From positions 6,369,493-6,433,492 of the forward strand of contig OU612071.1 in the NCBI GenBank assembly GCA_914767715.1: 64,000 nt of DNA, read 5' to 3'. The notes below the pieces were generated by a model, which was not told the DNA's origin, did no database searches, and saw only the letters and a program-made list of their open reading frames with translations. Below are positions 1-13,145 of this stretch, one piece after another (position 1 is the stretch's first letter; the number at the start of each line of letters is the position of its first letter). Source of the stretch: Membranipora membranacea. Its lineage: Eukaryota > Bryozoa > Gymnolaemata > Cheilostomatida > Membraniporidae. The translations under genes and the position numbers were made by a program.

Positions 1-1728
1 CATCTCAGACTTGTTGTTTATTGAGGCAGCCCACCTGTTTGGCTAACCGAATCCTCACAAGTAACAACATTATAACTTGTGGCAGTATAGATACAGTCCG
101 AGGGCACGATTTTTAAAAAAATGTACAAATTCAACCGTAACATGAATGATTTCAATGGTTATTTCAGGACTGCAATTCCTAAATGGTGATAAATACTCCA
201 AGGTCTTCCATACAGATACCAGGTCACTGAAAATGCAGCAGAATATTTCACAAATAATATATGTGTATTATTAGGGGTGAGCCCTCCAGACACACAGTTA
301 TCATAATCCTATACGCATCCAGCATAATCACATTAGTGTTTTTCAATAATAAAATGGATGACATTCGTGTAAAATTTAAGCTCAAACATTTGGGTGTATT
401 TTGAAAATGCTATCATTGAACAGTATCCACTGAAAAAGCCAATTCCAAACCATTTTTCGGAACATAGAAACATACAAAGTGAGGATGGTATAGCATAAAC
501 ACCTCTCCCCGAGCACCGTCTACTTGATTGTGCAATAACTCCCGGAAGAAGGTTTACCCGGCTAGCCATGAGTGAAGTGATCGCAACCTTGTATCACTTT
601 TTTAGAAGCATGGACCATGGTTTTGTTGAGTAAAGAGAGTGTGGATAATTGAATGTCGACAAGGTATCATGGTCGATTTCAAAAATGTAAATTTATGAGC
701 AGCCAGCCACTAGAGCCTTTTGATTCAACATAATATGATATGATATCTTAGATGGAATATAATTGGTGTAAAAAAGCGGGGCAGACTCAATATGGGCCAA
801 TTTTTGTATCAAAACTGGGGTTTCAGGCTTGGAATACTGGTGCGAAAATATATTTGTTCTGAGCAGGAATTACAAAATATCTAACTCTGGTTATATTAAT
901 CAAAAATTCTATCGAGGTAAAAGTGCAGATCTGACTGGCTAAAAGTGCAATACTACAAGACAAACAGAATCGGATATGGATTCTGGAAATGTCTGAATAA
1001 GTATGTAGAATGATGAAGATAAATTATTTTGAGGTATCTAGTCATTTTGAAAGAATTTGATGGGTATCTGATGGGTCACCACAATCTATACTGAAAACTT
1101 GTATCAATCAACAGAAATAGTCTTTCGTTTAAGTTCAGTATAGCATCTCCATTGTCATTTGTATATTGCTCCACTCCTTTGATAAAAGGCAATTAAAATT
1201 TGTTCGAAACTGTACACAATGGCATAGAAACTACAAATATATAGGCACTTTGCACTGCCTTGCGCAACATTGCCACTGCACTGATGGATGAAATAAACAC
1301 CATAATGAAAAAGTAAATCGCAATTTTAAATATGTTAAAAAAATATTTCAAACATGACCTAAAAAGCTCATTTAGATAATGTGATGAACTGATGCTCCAA
1401 AAAAAAACAGATCTCTGTGAGTTACCATGTCAAATTGTAATTCTGCCCAAACAGAAAAAGATGAACTTGGAGATTTTTTGTCAGATTTGGAGTTTTTTGC
1501 AGCAAAAAATAAATGAATAGTTAGCTGATTGACTAACGATCCAGGTGACCAAATGTGGTTATTCTGAATTAAAAACTGTAGGAAGATAGCTTTTGGAAAA
1601 GTAAGGAAGAGATAACTACAACTGAGCATTTTTGACTTTAAATAACTGAGTATTGTCCTATGTAGACTCTTCTCTGATGATACATCAGCCTTGAATGAGT
1701 GATCATCTTTTTCTCTACCAACTTGTAG

Positions 1729-1890
1729 GTCCAGTGACATTTACGCTCTGATATGCCCTGATTTGCTCTGCTCGGTGTGAGGACCATTATTTTCCCTGCG
1801 GCTGTGTAGGTCAGGTGACATTTGCGCTCTGTTATGCTCTGCGCGGGTACAAGGACCCAGCTATTCCCTGTAATTGTTTCGTTTTGCACT
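1729..1890. repeat. two diverged ~80-bp tandem units
   Basis: Two adjacent units share the pattern AGGTC..GTGACATTT.CGCTCTG.TATG...CTCTG, followed by a GAGGACC or AAGGACC block and a TTCCCTG block. The second unit starts near 1810. They differ by scattered substitutions and a short deletion, so the duplication is old. No coding role is evident. Confidence 0.6.
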
Positions 1891-2608
1891 GATCAAGGTC
1901 AGCAATTGGTTACGATAAGGGTTGGCAACCCTAAACAAAGTGTCATGTGGCACAGTTTATGTTTTCTTTACCAACCAACATTGAACTATATATTTTATTT
2001 TCGTAACATCTGAAATATTATAATCGACCTCAAACCAACCATATTTTCTTATTTGATTAGGTAGAGTAAAAATTTGCCATAAGCTTTTGCTCAAATTTAG
2101 TACCAAGTACTCATATATTTTTGTGATCCTCAGACCAAATTTGGATTGAGATTTATCTCATCCACCAGACTCTATGTACTTTTAATTTTTTTTAGTTTTT
2201 CCGTACCCGACAAAGCTTTAATGCAGCTATAAATCTATAAATGTATTACCAATTGCCTTGGCAAATGTCATTGTTGTCATTTGAAATTGTTTTCTTTTTT
2301 TCTCAAAATATCTCTTTATCCCGCAAAATTTAACTCAAATTATCTCCTAGACCAACTAAGCCACATCTACTAATAACCTTATTGATCACAAGATGGATTC
2401 AGAGATAGCAATAAGCAATAATCTTGAGTGCTGTATACGTCTATGTTCATCCCAATAGTTTGGGGGGATAGTCAGGCTGCAACTTACTCTCCCTCATTTT
2501 TAGAAAGTTCTAACTTTGTAACAGGTAATAGTGTTATCCTGGTGTACTGGTGTTATAAAGTTTAACCGGCAACTAGGAGATAGACATGAGGATGGGCAGT
2601 CTGCAGTC

Positions 2609-2649
2609 AGGTCAAAGGTCAAATATCTCTACAGTCAGGTCAAAGGTCG
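2609..2649 (+). promoter_or_regulatory. tandem DR1-like hormone-receptor half sites
   Basis: AGGTCAAAGGTCA occurs at 2609-2621. A near copy, AGGTCAAAGGTCG, lies at 2637-2649, 28 bp later, inside a short tandem duplication. AGGTCA direct repeats with a one-base spacer are the classic DR1 site for RXR and HNF4-type nuclear receptors. No promoter or gene is visible nearby, so the regulatory role is only inferred and the match could arise by chance. Confidence 0.35.
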
Positions 2650-4309
2650 AATACCTCTAGCTAGTTTTCTTGTACATTCATCTTCAGCCGGTCTTCATTG
2701 ACAGTCTCACTCTCCTCTTTGTCTTTCTGGCTCGATCGGCGTCTTGTTAATTTACACCAGAGTCTAGGTCGACTTTACTGATAATTTTCCTCGAACTACT
2801 ATCAGTTAGCTCACTTTTATTATACACAGTTAGCTGATCCTGATTGTTTTTTAAACCTTACCCACAAATATGTAATATATGGATATTGCTTATTGTGAAG
2901 CGCTTTACATAAAGCCAATTGGATCTGGTTACCAACATTCATTATTAGAGATCTAATTATTTTTATGTTGCATTAGAAGTGTAAAATGGTAAAAATTGTA
3001 GATTGTTTAGAAAAGAAAACCAGAATGATCATCATTTTATTCCCTTTTTAATGCCTAATGTATGTTCTTGGCATCTGTGCCTTTCAAGCCAACAAACAAG
3101 TATCAGCATCATTATATATCGGTACATTATCTGTGGGCAGGAATAATTTTGATAAGTCGAAAGTTCAAAGATCTGTTTTTATGACATGCTGCTCTGCAAA
3201 TTTGTTGCTCGGCATTCCATTTCCTCATACGTCTGCCGACTACAGTCTAGCTAGAATGCTGAACGGCATGAATTCAATCAATGGCAGGGTAAGAAGGTTT
3301 TTATTATTTTATATGAAAAATAGAAAACCAGTTAGAAAGAAGAGACATTTGGCTGCTACCAAAAACATGCAGCTCTTGGCTTAACAAGTTCCTTAAGACT
3401 TTGGGATTATATGCACATGAATCTGTTGTTGTAATATTTTTGAGTTTATTGTCTGGTCAGTTTTGTTGCGACTGTCTGACCTGAACTTGGGCCCTAATTT
3501 ACCCAAACTGCTCCCAGTACTATAGTTTGTTCCCAAATAAAGGTTTCCACTCAGCATATAGAGGTGCCTGTATAGAACATGTGGTATTCGCGGTTCAGTT
3601 CACTTTCCGTTGTGTTAAGTTGAACCGATAGCAGTGAGAGGGTGTCTGAATGTCTTTTTAAAAAAGTATGAATAATGAACAAACACACAATAAGCAGTTC
3701 TCTATACTCTCATGGTCATACAGTGGATTATGGTTGTGGCAGAAAAACTGCAACTACATGTGTCAAGGTCAAACCTCTGTTATGTGAATGAACATGTTCC
3801 GACTCTTCCTTGTAGGTTGATCTTATCACAATTGGTCCGTGGAATGGCGACAATCTCACCTAACATACCATCCTCAAAGCGAAATGAAATTTTATTTGCA
3901 ATGATTTTCATTCTGATTGAGGTGAGAACAAAAAAAATTGTGTATTGCTTCATTTCACCGTACAGCTATATCACATGTGAAGGACAACACCCAACATAGA
4001 CAACTCACTAGACATATGAAAAAGCTTTGACAGCAATTTTTGGTTTGGGGCTGCATCTGAGATACTCAGAGATCACAGCTCAGTAATGTTCAGTAATTAA
4101 AGGTATTTCATTGGTCAGCATCACCGTTACTGCTGATGTATCTCCCCAGTCATTGTCTGCATCTGAAGTTCAAATGTTCAAAAGGTTCATTATGATGATA
4201 TGGCAAATTCTAAATCTATGTTCAATGATATTTATATTCATTTGCTATCAATTACACAACCTGATAGCAGTATGGGGTAAAAGGGCCACATAGTGCAATT
4301 ATTGCAGAT

Positions 4310-4440
4310 TAACACGATTCTTATTGCGAGACAGGCTATTGGTTCAAATCCCGGTGATGACACATTTTAGTTCTGAGTTGCTCCAGTGAGAAAAGATATA
4401 TTCATATGAAGTTGGAAAGTTGAATTGAGTGGAGGGAAGC
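4310..4440 (+). repeat. possible tRNA-derived SINE fragment
   Basis: GGTTCAAATCCCGG near 4350 matches a tRNA B box. The following body, TTCTGAGTTGCTCCAGTGAG, resembles text near 9340 (TTCTGAGTTGTCCCAAATGTG). The A box is not clear. It reads as a degraded SINE copy, not a tRNA gene. Confidence 0.4.
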
Positions 4441-7400
4441 TTGCCAACAAAATGCCAGTTATAGGGTAGAGGAGAAATGACACCTTGGTTTGAGATAGTT
4501 ATGATGTCACGGATGCGAGATGTAACATTCATGCCCAGGCTCCCTGAGCTAGACCATTCAGCTGCTGGTTGGATATGAAATCATGTTATGCCAACTACAA
4601 TGCTCACGATTATAAAAGAACAAACATATTTGCAAATTAATGTGTTCTGTGTTAAAAATATGCAGGCATTGAATTCCGTATCTGGAACAGCAGCTCACTC
4701 ATAGCTTTATATTCTGTATCTACTATCTATGTTTGTGAGTCTTTAGTAGATCACGTGACAGTCAACCGACTGAAACTGCTTGTAGCCTCTAAACTTTTAA
4801 TTGAATTATGTGTTTTCTAGTGGCTTTTCTGTTTGGTATCAATACAACAAACATGGATAATAATTATCCTAACAGAGTCAAATCAAAAATAAAACAAAAA
4901 GGCTATTTAACAAACATACTTGTTGCTCACAGCAAAATGTTTTTAAATCACCAAACAATTTTTCGCATGATCCAAAAACCTACTAGCGAATGAGCTGATG
5001 TCAAGTGAGTGATTTTATCTCTGTCCATTGCGAAATACAGCTCCTCAATTGGAGACTGGTGAGTTGATGAAACCATTATAGGAATAGTACAATTCGATGT
5101 ATGAAGGTAACTCCGGGTAACACAATAATCTTTAAAAAGTGCAAGTTCAATAGTAGTAGTTAAATGTCATGTCATGCTTATATAGAGGAGTAATAATTTT
5201 ATATTAAATTAAATTTTGAAAGAAAAGATTTTGATAGTTTTTTATTTCTGCCATTGTACACTATAGAAGATAATACCACAATTTGGTCTGGCGTTTGTGT
5301 ATTCTCGATTTAATATGAAATGCAGCGCATGTCATATATCATTCCTCATTCATTATTCATGATAGTGTAATTCTCAAACAGCGACTTCATGTTGATGACC
5401 ATGGTCAAAGGTGGGGTGTTCATCTGCGTATATAAATCAGTACATTGTGTAAAAATTTCTAATGTAACATTGATTAAAAAATTGTCTGCGTAGGGAGCAA
5501 CAATCTTGCGGGTTTGTGATATTAACTTGATAAAAAACATATGGTGCATCGATTTTCTTGTGTAACCATTTCTCACCTTGATGCCTGCGCTTTTGATGCA
5601 ACATTAAAAGTTCTATTTGATAGGAATCCTAAAACAATCAGAATATGCTGTGTCAAATATATGACGTGCAGACCTAGAAATCACTTTCGATAGTAACAAG
5701 TTTGTATTCTAAAAAAACATGGGATATTAAGATGCAGCCTGACTAACCCCTCACTTTGTAGATCGATGCTTCAACAGTACTCAGCAGTATTATCACTTAT
5801 TGCTGAGACAACTGATCTTCCTTCTTGCCAAACCACATGGGAATGTGGTAATACTGGCATCAATAGGGTAATCAATCAGTCAATTGGGAAAAAGAGCATG
5901 CTCAATGAGTAATGGAAAGTCTCCATCAATTATCCACCTACAGCTGTCACATCTCATATATGCCTAGTTCTCCACAATTCCTTCAGAGGTGCCACTGAGA
6001 GATTTTTCAGACCGATCTTCGCATGAATTATGCAATCATTATATAACCCACAGAAGGGTCTCAAAGATATACTGATAAACGATACATTGATATACGATAG
6101 GCTGAATACACGATACACTGTTCCGATAAATTCTAATGGTCATCAACGAGCTTAGATTTAATTCAAGGTTATTATAATACACAGTCTATTTAAATCATCA
6201 CAAGTTATATGTATTGCAGCTTTTGATATCTGTTGATGATCTGGTACATGAAAGCGCCGACAAGGCCGTCTCGTGTGCGTGAGGTTTTGGATAGCCCTTG
6301 AATACACAATTGTGACTACTAAAGAGTCAAGTGGCAGTGATTACCAATTACTTGTGTCAACTGGACAGGCATAAAATTAATTTGTTTAGCATAAGATTAT
6401 TTATTTAATTACCCTGACCATTTAATTCAATGGAGACAAAATACATGTATAAAATATTTATATAAGGTTAAAAATATTAAAAAGTGTTCTAGATAATCTG
6501 ACCTGATCGTCTCTGCACTCGTATCCATATTTTTTTTGTATCCTTTGTTATATAGAATGTCAGATGAGTGCTGATATAAGCACTGATAGCACAGATAAAG
6601 CTGATATTACTCAGAATTACACAACAACACCAGTTATATTATATTATACAATCAATGATCTCACTTGACAATCTAAAACACTGCTGAATAGGACAACGGT
6701 CCTGATGCTCTCCTGTCTTAATGCTAACTGCTGTCTATATGTATTGTTGTGCCACTGATGTACATGTGACACAGTCTTTTGGTAGGTGGTTTCACTTTGA
6801 TGATATAGTGTTGTACACTCAGGTGCAGCTGGTGCAACTATTGCTGAGGTTGATGGTAACTTGTAGTTGTATTCTCTTTCTTCTTTTACTAGGAGTGATG
6901 GTGGAAGTCTTGTGCTGTACTGGATTCGATATTATTTCAATTCTTGTTCATCGCTCTGGTGTTCAGGTCATCAGATATGTATGTAGCAGAAGGTAGGGAT
7001 GTAATACTAAGCTGATGCTAAAATAGAAATCTCCGCAAACCAGGGTTAATTTACAGTTGTAATAAAACACCATTAAGTGTTGTTTTTTATCTAAATAAAA
7101 TCCTATCTACTGATAGGCTGCATACTTTTAAACTCAACGTTAGTTTCACAATAAAATCCCAACACCTTAAAATTTCACTATAATGTAAAATCATTAACAT
7201 TTATAAGATTATGAATTTATGGATTTATGGAACTAGATATGGATATGGATTTATGGACTTATGGATTATAAATTGTACCATCACCTCGTGTTCAAAATGA
7301 GGTTTGAAGGAAGATGATGTTGTGTGTCAAATCAATGATCCAAGGCTAAAAGAATACTGACTCTGTCATCTCATTTTTGCCACATTCAAACACGTCAGCA

Positions 7401-8479
7401 ACTTTCACCACCCTAGCTTCTTTTCCATTGATCAAGCATAGTTATTTGTATGTAGTTGGAAGCGTTGGTTTAGATCTCTAGAAAATTCTAGTAATACTAA
7501 GATCCCTGTATATGATTTTATCGTGGTAGCGACTACCCTCCGAGATGGTGATGAAAACATTTTCTCTGGTTGAGCTATCAGCGCAGAAAGTTGTTTTTGT
7601 CGGTTTTTTGCCTGTTTTTCTGTCTGGTATTCATCCTGTTTGATAAGGAATCTCAAGAAATATATCAAGGTGTATGCTTTAAAAATTGTCACCCTGAAAA
7701 TACCATGGAGGTTACTGGGTGCATTTGTTTTCATATCTATCTGTACCTTCTGACTTCTGCGGCTGACTATATATAACAACATATCTTGAGTGCCCATTTT
7801 TGGTATTGACAAATGTAATATAAATTAGAGTTCCCATAACGTTCATGAAGCATGAGGATCTGAATGAAGCTACTATATAATACAGCTAACAGAACAGTGA
7901 GCTAATCCTTGCAGTGAATGGCCTCGGCATGCTATTCCTCCATTCCAAGTATTTAATAACTCCTCGATTCTACTCTTAATCGCATCCAAGACACAGGGAG
8001 TTATGTTGGCAAGCAAAATCAGGGAGAATGGTGGTCAAACCAAATAACAAATATGATATTGATACTGATGAGAGTATGTACATGCCAGGAGTTACTCCTT
8101 GGTAAATGTCACTACACATTACTAGTTTGCCCTTGAATGCCTCAAGGGCACAGGCCTCCTTATCATACTGGTTGCTGGGGGTTTGTGAGGTGGGAAGAAG
8201 AGGATGCATCACTTCTTTGTTCACAAAGTTGGAATTCAGATCAATTACCTCAACCCCAGATCTAGTCTATCACAGATTTTTACCTGCCAACCCCAGACCC
8301 AAAACAATATCTGCGCTCCACACAGATGTTGGGTTCAATAATAAGCTCAGTATGCCCATGCACACACTCACATCAAACTTATGGGGGAAGATGGACAAGA
8401 CATTTGAGGTTGAAACAAACATCTGCAACCTCTTTTTAAACACCTAGTGCAAAAAACTCATTCTTATGTGGTATGTGGT

Positions 8480-8640
8480 GACTTTATAGCTGTCTTTCCA
8501 GCTTGTCAACGTATCTTTCCATGCTGTCCCATGTCATTCCAAGAGTCAGTCAAAAGATAGATGCGCAGAAGAGGTATTCATCCGAGAGTGGGATTTGAAC
8601 CCACACCTGCTGCGGCACGCCTTACATCGCCAATTGTTGA
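8480..8640 (-). repeat. tRNA-derived SINE fragment
   Basis: Read on the minus strand, a B-box-like GGGTTCAAATCCC near 8590-8602 is followed by a body containing TGACTGACT.TTGGAATGACATG. The same body follows the tRNA-like heads of the better copies at 18.7-19.3 kb (tail of TGACTGACTCATGGAAAGAC type). The head is truncated. This is an old member of the same family. Confidence 0.55.
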
Positions 8641-9631
8641 GACCCCTTGTAGTGAGTTTTTAGCTGTCTGTACAGCTTGTCAAAATTTCTTTCTATTCTG
8701 TCACGTTTCTACATCTCCTCCACACTTGCGTTTATAATTTGACTAATATCCTTATGATGTCAGGGCAGTTGTTTGTCAATAATATCTTGTTTGCGTACCT
8801 GCAATTGAATAACATTTTGTTTACCACAAAGAAGAAGATTAGATTGGGACAAGGGACATTGAAACACTGGATATAGTAACTTTGATGTCTACTTGTGCGA
8901 CATTGCATGGTTTTTGCTGATAATTGTATGTAACTATTGATTTTTTTATTTGACACCTCAAATATAAGGCGATTATGTCATCAATGATTTGAATACTTAT
9001 TTCATGATGACACAACTTCAGAATAATTGCTGATATGAATACAAAACACAATGCATGCTCTCCATACAGCTGTTATCATCTTTGGATGTCTGAATAAAGA
9101 AATTATTGGTTGGAAGTTTTGGAGCAGGTTTCTAAATTGTCACAACAAAACATTATTTAATTTAATAAAGCTGTGATAAAGGCTTTCATGGTAACGTGAA
9201 AGGTAGGTAAGGAAATTAATATTTGGCTATTCTTAAAACTTGAAAACATGAATTTCAAAATGCAACATCCATCTGTGGACGGTTATGTTGCTTTATCTGT
9301 GCTAATGTCTGAAAGCATATGACATTTTGTTTCTGAGTTGTCCCAAATGTGAAGAGAGAAGATAACCCGAAACACAACCCACAATTCATACTTGGGACAT
9401 GTAGCCAGTGAGTTTGGGACCGCTGGGGATTGCACATCAGCTGTCACATGACATTTGTTATCACTATTATGCATGCGGTATACTTATTGTCTTCTCATGA
9501 ATAAATTAGTGAATTTGCGAGACTATCATATATAAGTCTGATTTACTAGTTGATGATGATAATGATGATTGTATATCAATGATCAAAAGGAGCCACTGAA
9601 ATATCCTTAATTTGTCCTGCTGTTTTGTTGG

Positions 9632-9637
9632 CACAAG
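9632..9637. repeat. left target-site duplication CACAAG
   Basis: CACAAG directly precedes the left terminus TATGGGG. The same six bases follow the right terminus at 40777-40782. A 6-bp duplication fits a retroviral-integrase-like DDE enzyme and marks the exact insertion edges. Confidence 0.85.
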
Positions 9638-10558
9638 TATGGGGAGCCCTTTGTAAAAATTTGTCATGTCAATTAGAGCATTGCATATGTGATATGCCAA
9701 GTTTTATACATGGCATACCAACTTTTATATGTTGCATGTCATAATTTATATATTTATGCCCACTTTTCCATGTTATATGCCAATTCTAATTTCTGTTGCA
9801 TCATCATTCATATGCGATATGCTGACATTCATGCATGCTATTCCAACATACATCCATGATATGCCACCTTTCATACATGACATGTAATAATTTGTGTGTG
9901 ATATGATGAAATTCAAGCATGTCACATCAATATTCATGTTTGCTATGCCAAGATTTCTATTTTTGTTGATTCATGTATCCCACTTGCTAGTTGTCTTCTC
10001 TCATTTATGTTATACCAACATTTATATGCGATATGTCAACACAAAAATTTATGTGGCATCAAGAATTGTCAGCGAGTCAACATGACAGACAATGAGAAGT
10101 TATCCTCACTTAGCAGTAGCCTGTGCTCCCACTATAATGTATAATAGAGAGAACGTTAGGTGTGCATTTCCTCGTTCAGTCTCAGCACGGATAGTGTCAC
10201 CCATTCATCAATTTCCTGCAGTGCCAATCAACAACTCCTTGCTTTGATAAGGCCATGACAAATCACTTTTAGGTTTGTGTCAGGTCCCTTGTGGTCTTTC
10301 TCATTTACCCATGATTTTTGTGTCAATTTTATCACCTTCCTGGTCAGAGTCCAATATGGTTGGTGTGATACATATTTAATATTGTACTGTAACTACTGTT
10401 ACTTACTGAGTTACTGTACTGGTATGATTTTTTTTAGTTGTTAACTCAGCTACCTCCCAGCTACCTAAAGTGTGACTGTCATGGCCTAATGACATTACCA
10501 CATATACCCCGCCACAGGCCCCCTGCAGCCCTGCCACACTCCCTATATGCCCACAGTC
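9638..10558 (+). repeat. left terminal inverted repeat
   Basis: This stretch matches the reverse complement of 39893-40776 across its length, with scattered substitutions and small indels (for example extra bases near 10456 and 10479-10510 in this copy). It starts TATGGGGAGCCC and ends CCCACAGTC. The outer 400 bp consist of degenerate short repeats of the type CATATG..ATATGCCAACATTCAT, spaced roughly 20-27 bp apart. Such subterminal repeats are typical transposase-binding regions; binding itself is inferred. Confidence 0.9.
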
Positions 10559-10702
10559 CACAGACAGCATTGATTTGATGAGTTGCAGCCTTGTGTGTGT
10601 GTGTGTGTGTGGCAAATCAAATCAAATGTCAGTGACCTGCTGTCTGTGCACAGTCGGAATGTGGGCATCTAGGGAGCGTGGCAGGGCTGCAGGGGGCCTG
10701 TG
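10511..10702. repeat. foldback at inner end of left TIR
   Basis: The inner end of the left TIR (about 10511-10570, GCCACAGGCCCCCTGCAGCC...) is repeated in inverted orientation at about 10635-10702, with a 65-bp loop holding a (GT)n tract at 10591-10612. This gives a local hairpin that the right end lacks; the right end instead has a short palindrome at 39866-39890. It may record an aberrant end-repair event. Confidence 0.75.
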
Positions 10703-11645
10703 GGTCTTGCCGTGTCAATCGATAATATAATTATATTATAATTATATACCGCATATCACAATGTTATCTTTTGCAAGAATCAATTAATAAATGTATCAAA
10801 CTCACTCAATATGTCTCATCACTGTATCATAATAGATTAGATCTATGATTTCTGGAATTCTATTGGGAAAACCTTTAACAGTATTGGGCAGAGTTGAAGT
10901 GCTCATCACTTTTGTGTGCGATTATCTCATCAGCAAGTAATACAATCTTCACTTACCCCAATCCTATAAAACTGCACACATTTACAGTTGGAGTTATAGA
11001 CCATAGTGCATCTAACTAAACCCAATAATCCTTGTTTTGATGGCTCCCTCAGGTCCCGATGGCTGGTGCGTATAAGATTGATGTCAGCTATGATCAGTTG
11101 CTGCAGTTGCTGACTGTCACACTACAAAGACGGAGATAGCCTGTTATTTTCAAATAAGTCGCCCCACACTGAACAGTATCATCACCGATTACGAGCTTCA
11201 AGATCTCAGGCAATGGTAAGTTACTTCACTTTGTTAATTTCAGCTCTGTGAATTTGGTGTGTCAGTTGTAACCACAGCCACTCCTTTCAAGCTTGTTCGG
11301 AGGTTATCGTGTCTGTAGGCGGTCATTTAGGGATGGCTGTAGTTTGAATTGGCCTCTTTTAACCTTACCAAAAAACTTACCCAAAGCGACAAAAGCCAGC
11401 AAACATTGGGAATAACCTCAAAAAGGGTTTTTTCAACAGAAAAGAATTGAAATGCTTTTATTTTTCCTGTTGCAACTATGGAAATAATAAAAATAACTTG
11501 AAAGTAGCCTACGGTATTAGAATCTATAGGTTGTACATTCGGGACTGACAGTTTGGTAATTTATAATGTACCGTGTAGTACAGTAGTTCAAATCCTGATA
11601 ATCCAAAAACCCTGATATTTAGAACAAACATAGTCAGTCCAGGCC

Positions 11646-11745
11646 ATAGACCTAATATAAAAATTATTTTATTTATTTATATTATATAATATACTAGCAT
11701 ATATATATATAATATAAATAATAATTTTATTCATATAAGGTCTAT
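11646..11745. repeat. AT-rich palindromic mini-element, copy 1
   Basis: Starts ATAGACCTAATATAA and ends in the near reverse complement, ATATAAGGTCTAT, around an A/T-only core. Shorter relatives lie at 22353-22392 and 39784-39836, so this is a small repeat family and not chance low complexity. Confidence 0.7.
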
Positions 11746-11880
11746 TGTCTCGGCTGAGTACACTGTAATTACCATCGCTTAAGTAAAACTTTCACCCATA
11801 CTTTGAACATTTGACAGCTGACTTTTCAAAAACTAGCGAACAATTTCACATTTCTCTGAACAATCTTTCTCACCAGTCGG

Positions 11881-13145
11881 TAGTTGGCCCAGGGGGTCAA
11901 CTCTCAAACAATCATACACCATGATCATGTTTATAATTCTTTTTATCCCCTACAACGTTTATGTGCTTCTGAAATCTACCCCCTTTAAGAAGAGTTGAGA
12001 GTCGTGATTGACCCCTAAGAGGATGATTGACGATCTACGCAAATTTTGACCAATTATTTTCAATTTTCTTCTTGGCGAGGTTAGTGTATTGTATGGAAAT
12101 TCAAAGACCAACAACAACTCCATGAAAAATTTGTCACTAGGCATTTGAAGTTACATACTTTATACAGAAGAGAAGACAAGAACTGAAAGGTATATTGATT
12201 ACTGCAGTGATTCGATCATGGATCCTGATCACTGGTTGCCATGACAGGGTAAGAAACCTAGGGAAATCTGGGATTGAATACAGCACCAACAATCAGAAAA
12301 ACTATGGTAGTTTTTGCAGGTTATCGTTGTATTAAGTCCCAGAAATCCCTGTTTTTTACTCACCAGTAATCGTTAGTAATCGATTATGTAAAAATCTGCA
12401 TCTCCCTTATCAATCAGTACAGTTAGGATATCTTTGAGCCCTTCATTGTGCCCATTCATATAGCCACAGAACTTAATCGCATTAGCGGATCTGGACATTG
12501 AGCTAGTGGTAGAAATATTCTGTTTTCCATGACAATGCGCGATCCTCCCACATGAATTACTATCCCCAATATCATGGCCTTCTGTTGTAAATTGGGAAGC
12601 ATGTTGATTCTGAGCCATTTATGGTTTTCCAGCTTTTTCCCAGCAGCCTACCGCCGTAGTTGATTCTGCTTAAGTGATAACTCTTAGCAACAGAAGCAGT
12701 AAACCTGTAAAACTGTTCCATTGTTTCAGTAAAATCCCTGTGTAGATAAATTGCATTTTTTCATGTTTTCTGGCAGTTATCCCTTCAATATGATTGAGGG
12801 GATAATTCCTACAGAAAATCGGTTTCATGATTTTTTGAGTCCCCCTCTGGCCCCGAGGGAAGAGAGAGTCTATGCTCCTTAAATCTCAACCCCAAATACA
12901 CCACTAGTTGAACATATAGCATAACTCTAAAGAGAAATTTCGATTTGAAGTGGAAAAATACCCCCTACAAGTCAGCTATATGTGAATTACACCATTTTTA
13001 CTTGTGAGTATTCTGAAAACTTACCCTCTACAACTCCTGCTAAGAGGAGTTCCAAAACGTTTTAGGGGGGTCCCCCCCAAAACGATCATAATAACATGAT
13101 GATGGTGTATGATTGTTTTAGAGTTGACCCCCTGGGGTAGTTGGG
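11881..13145. mobile_element. inverted-repeat (MITE-like) element, 1.27 kb
   Basis: The left arm (11883-11932; CAGGGGGTCAACTCTCAAACAATCATACACC) matches the reverse complement of the right arm (13092-13145) over about 50 bp. No transposase is seen inside. Related termini with the core CCCCAGGGGG recur near 22275 and at 39318/39613, all inside the giant transposon. This is a non-autonomous DNA element nested in it. Target-site duplication was not determined. Confidence 0.7.

Larger units (their letters stand above)
1..9631. other. left flank, no supported gene
   Basis: AT-rich DNA outside the giant transposon. The open frames here are all under about 130 codons, show no domain I recognise, and lack convincing paired splice sites. 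I see a diverged 80-bp tandem duplication (1729-1890), a pair of DR1-like direct repeats (2609-2649), tRNA-derived SINE fragments (around 4.3 and 8.5 kb) and simple sequence such as degenerate GGATTTAT units near 7.2 kb. I see nothing else that I can name. Confidence 0.6.

Noticed and set aside
1372-9700. Many 60-126 codon frames in the left flank (for example 7432-7812 minus, 3058-3384 plus)
   Set aside because: No recognisable motif, low-complexity or AT-driven composition and no paired splice signals; such lengths are expected by chance in this much sequence.
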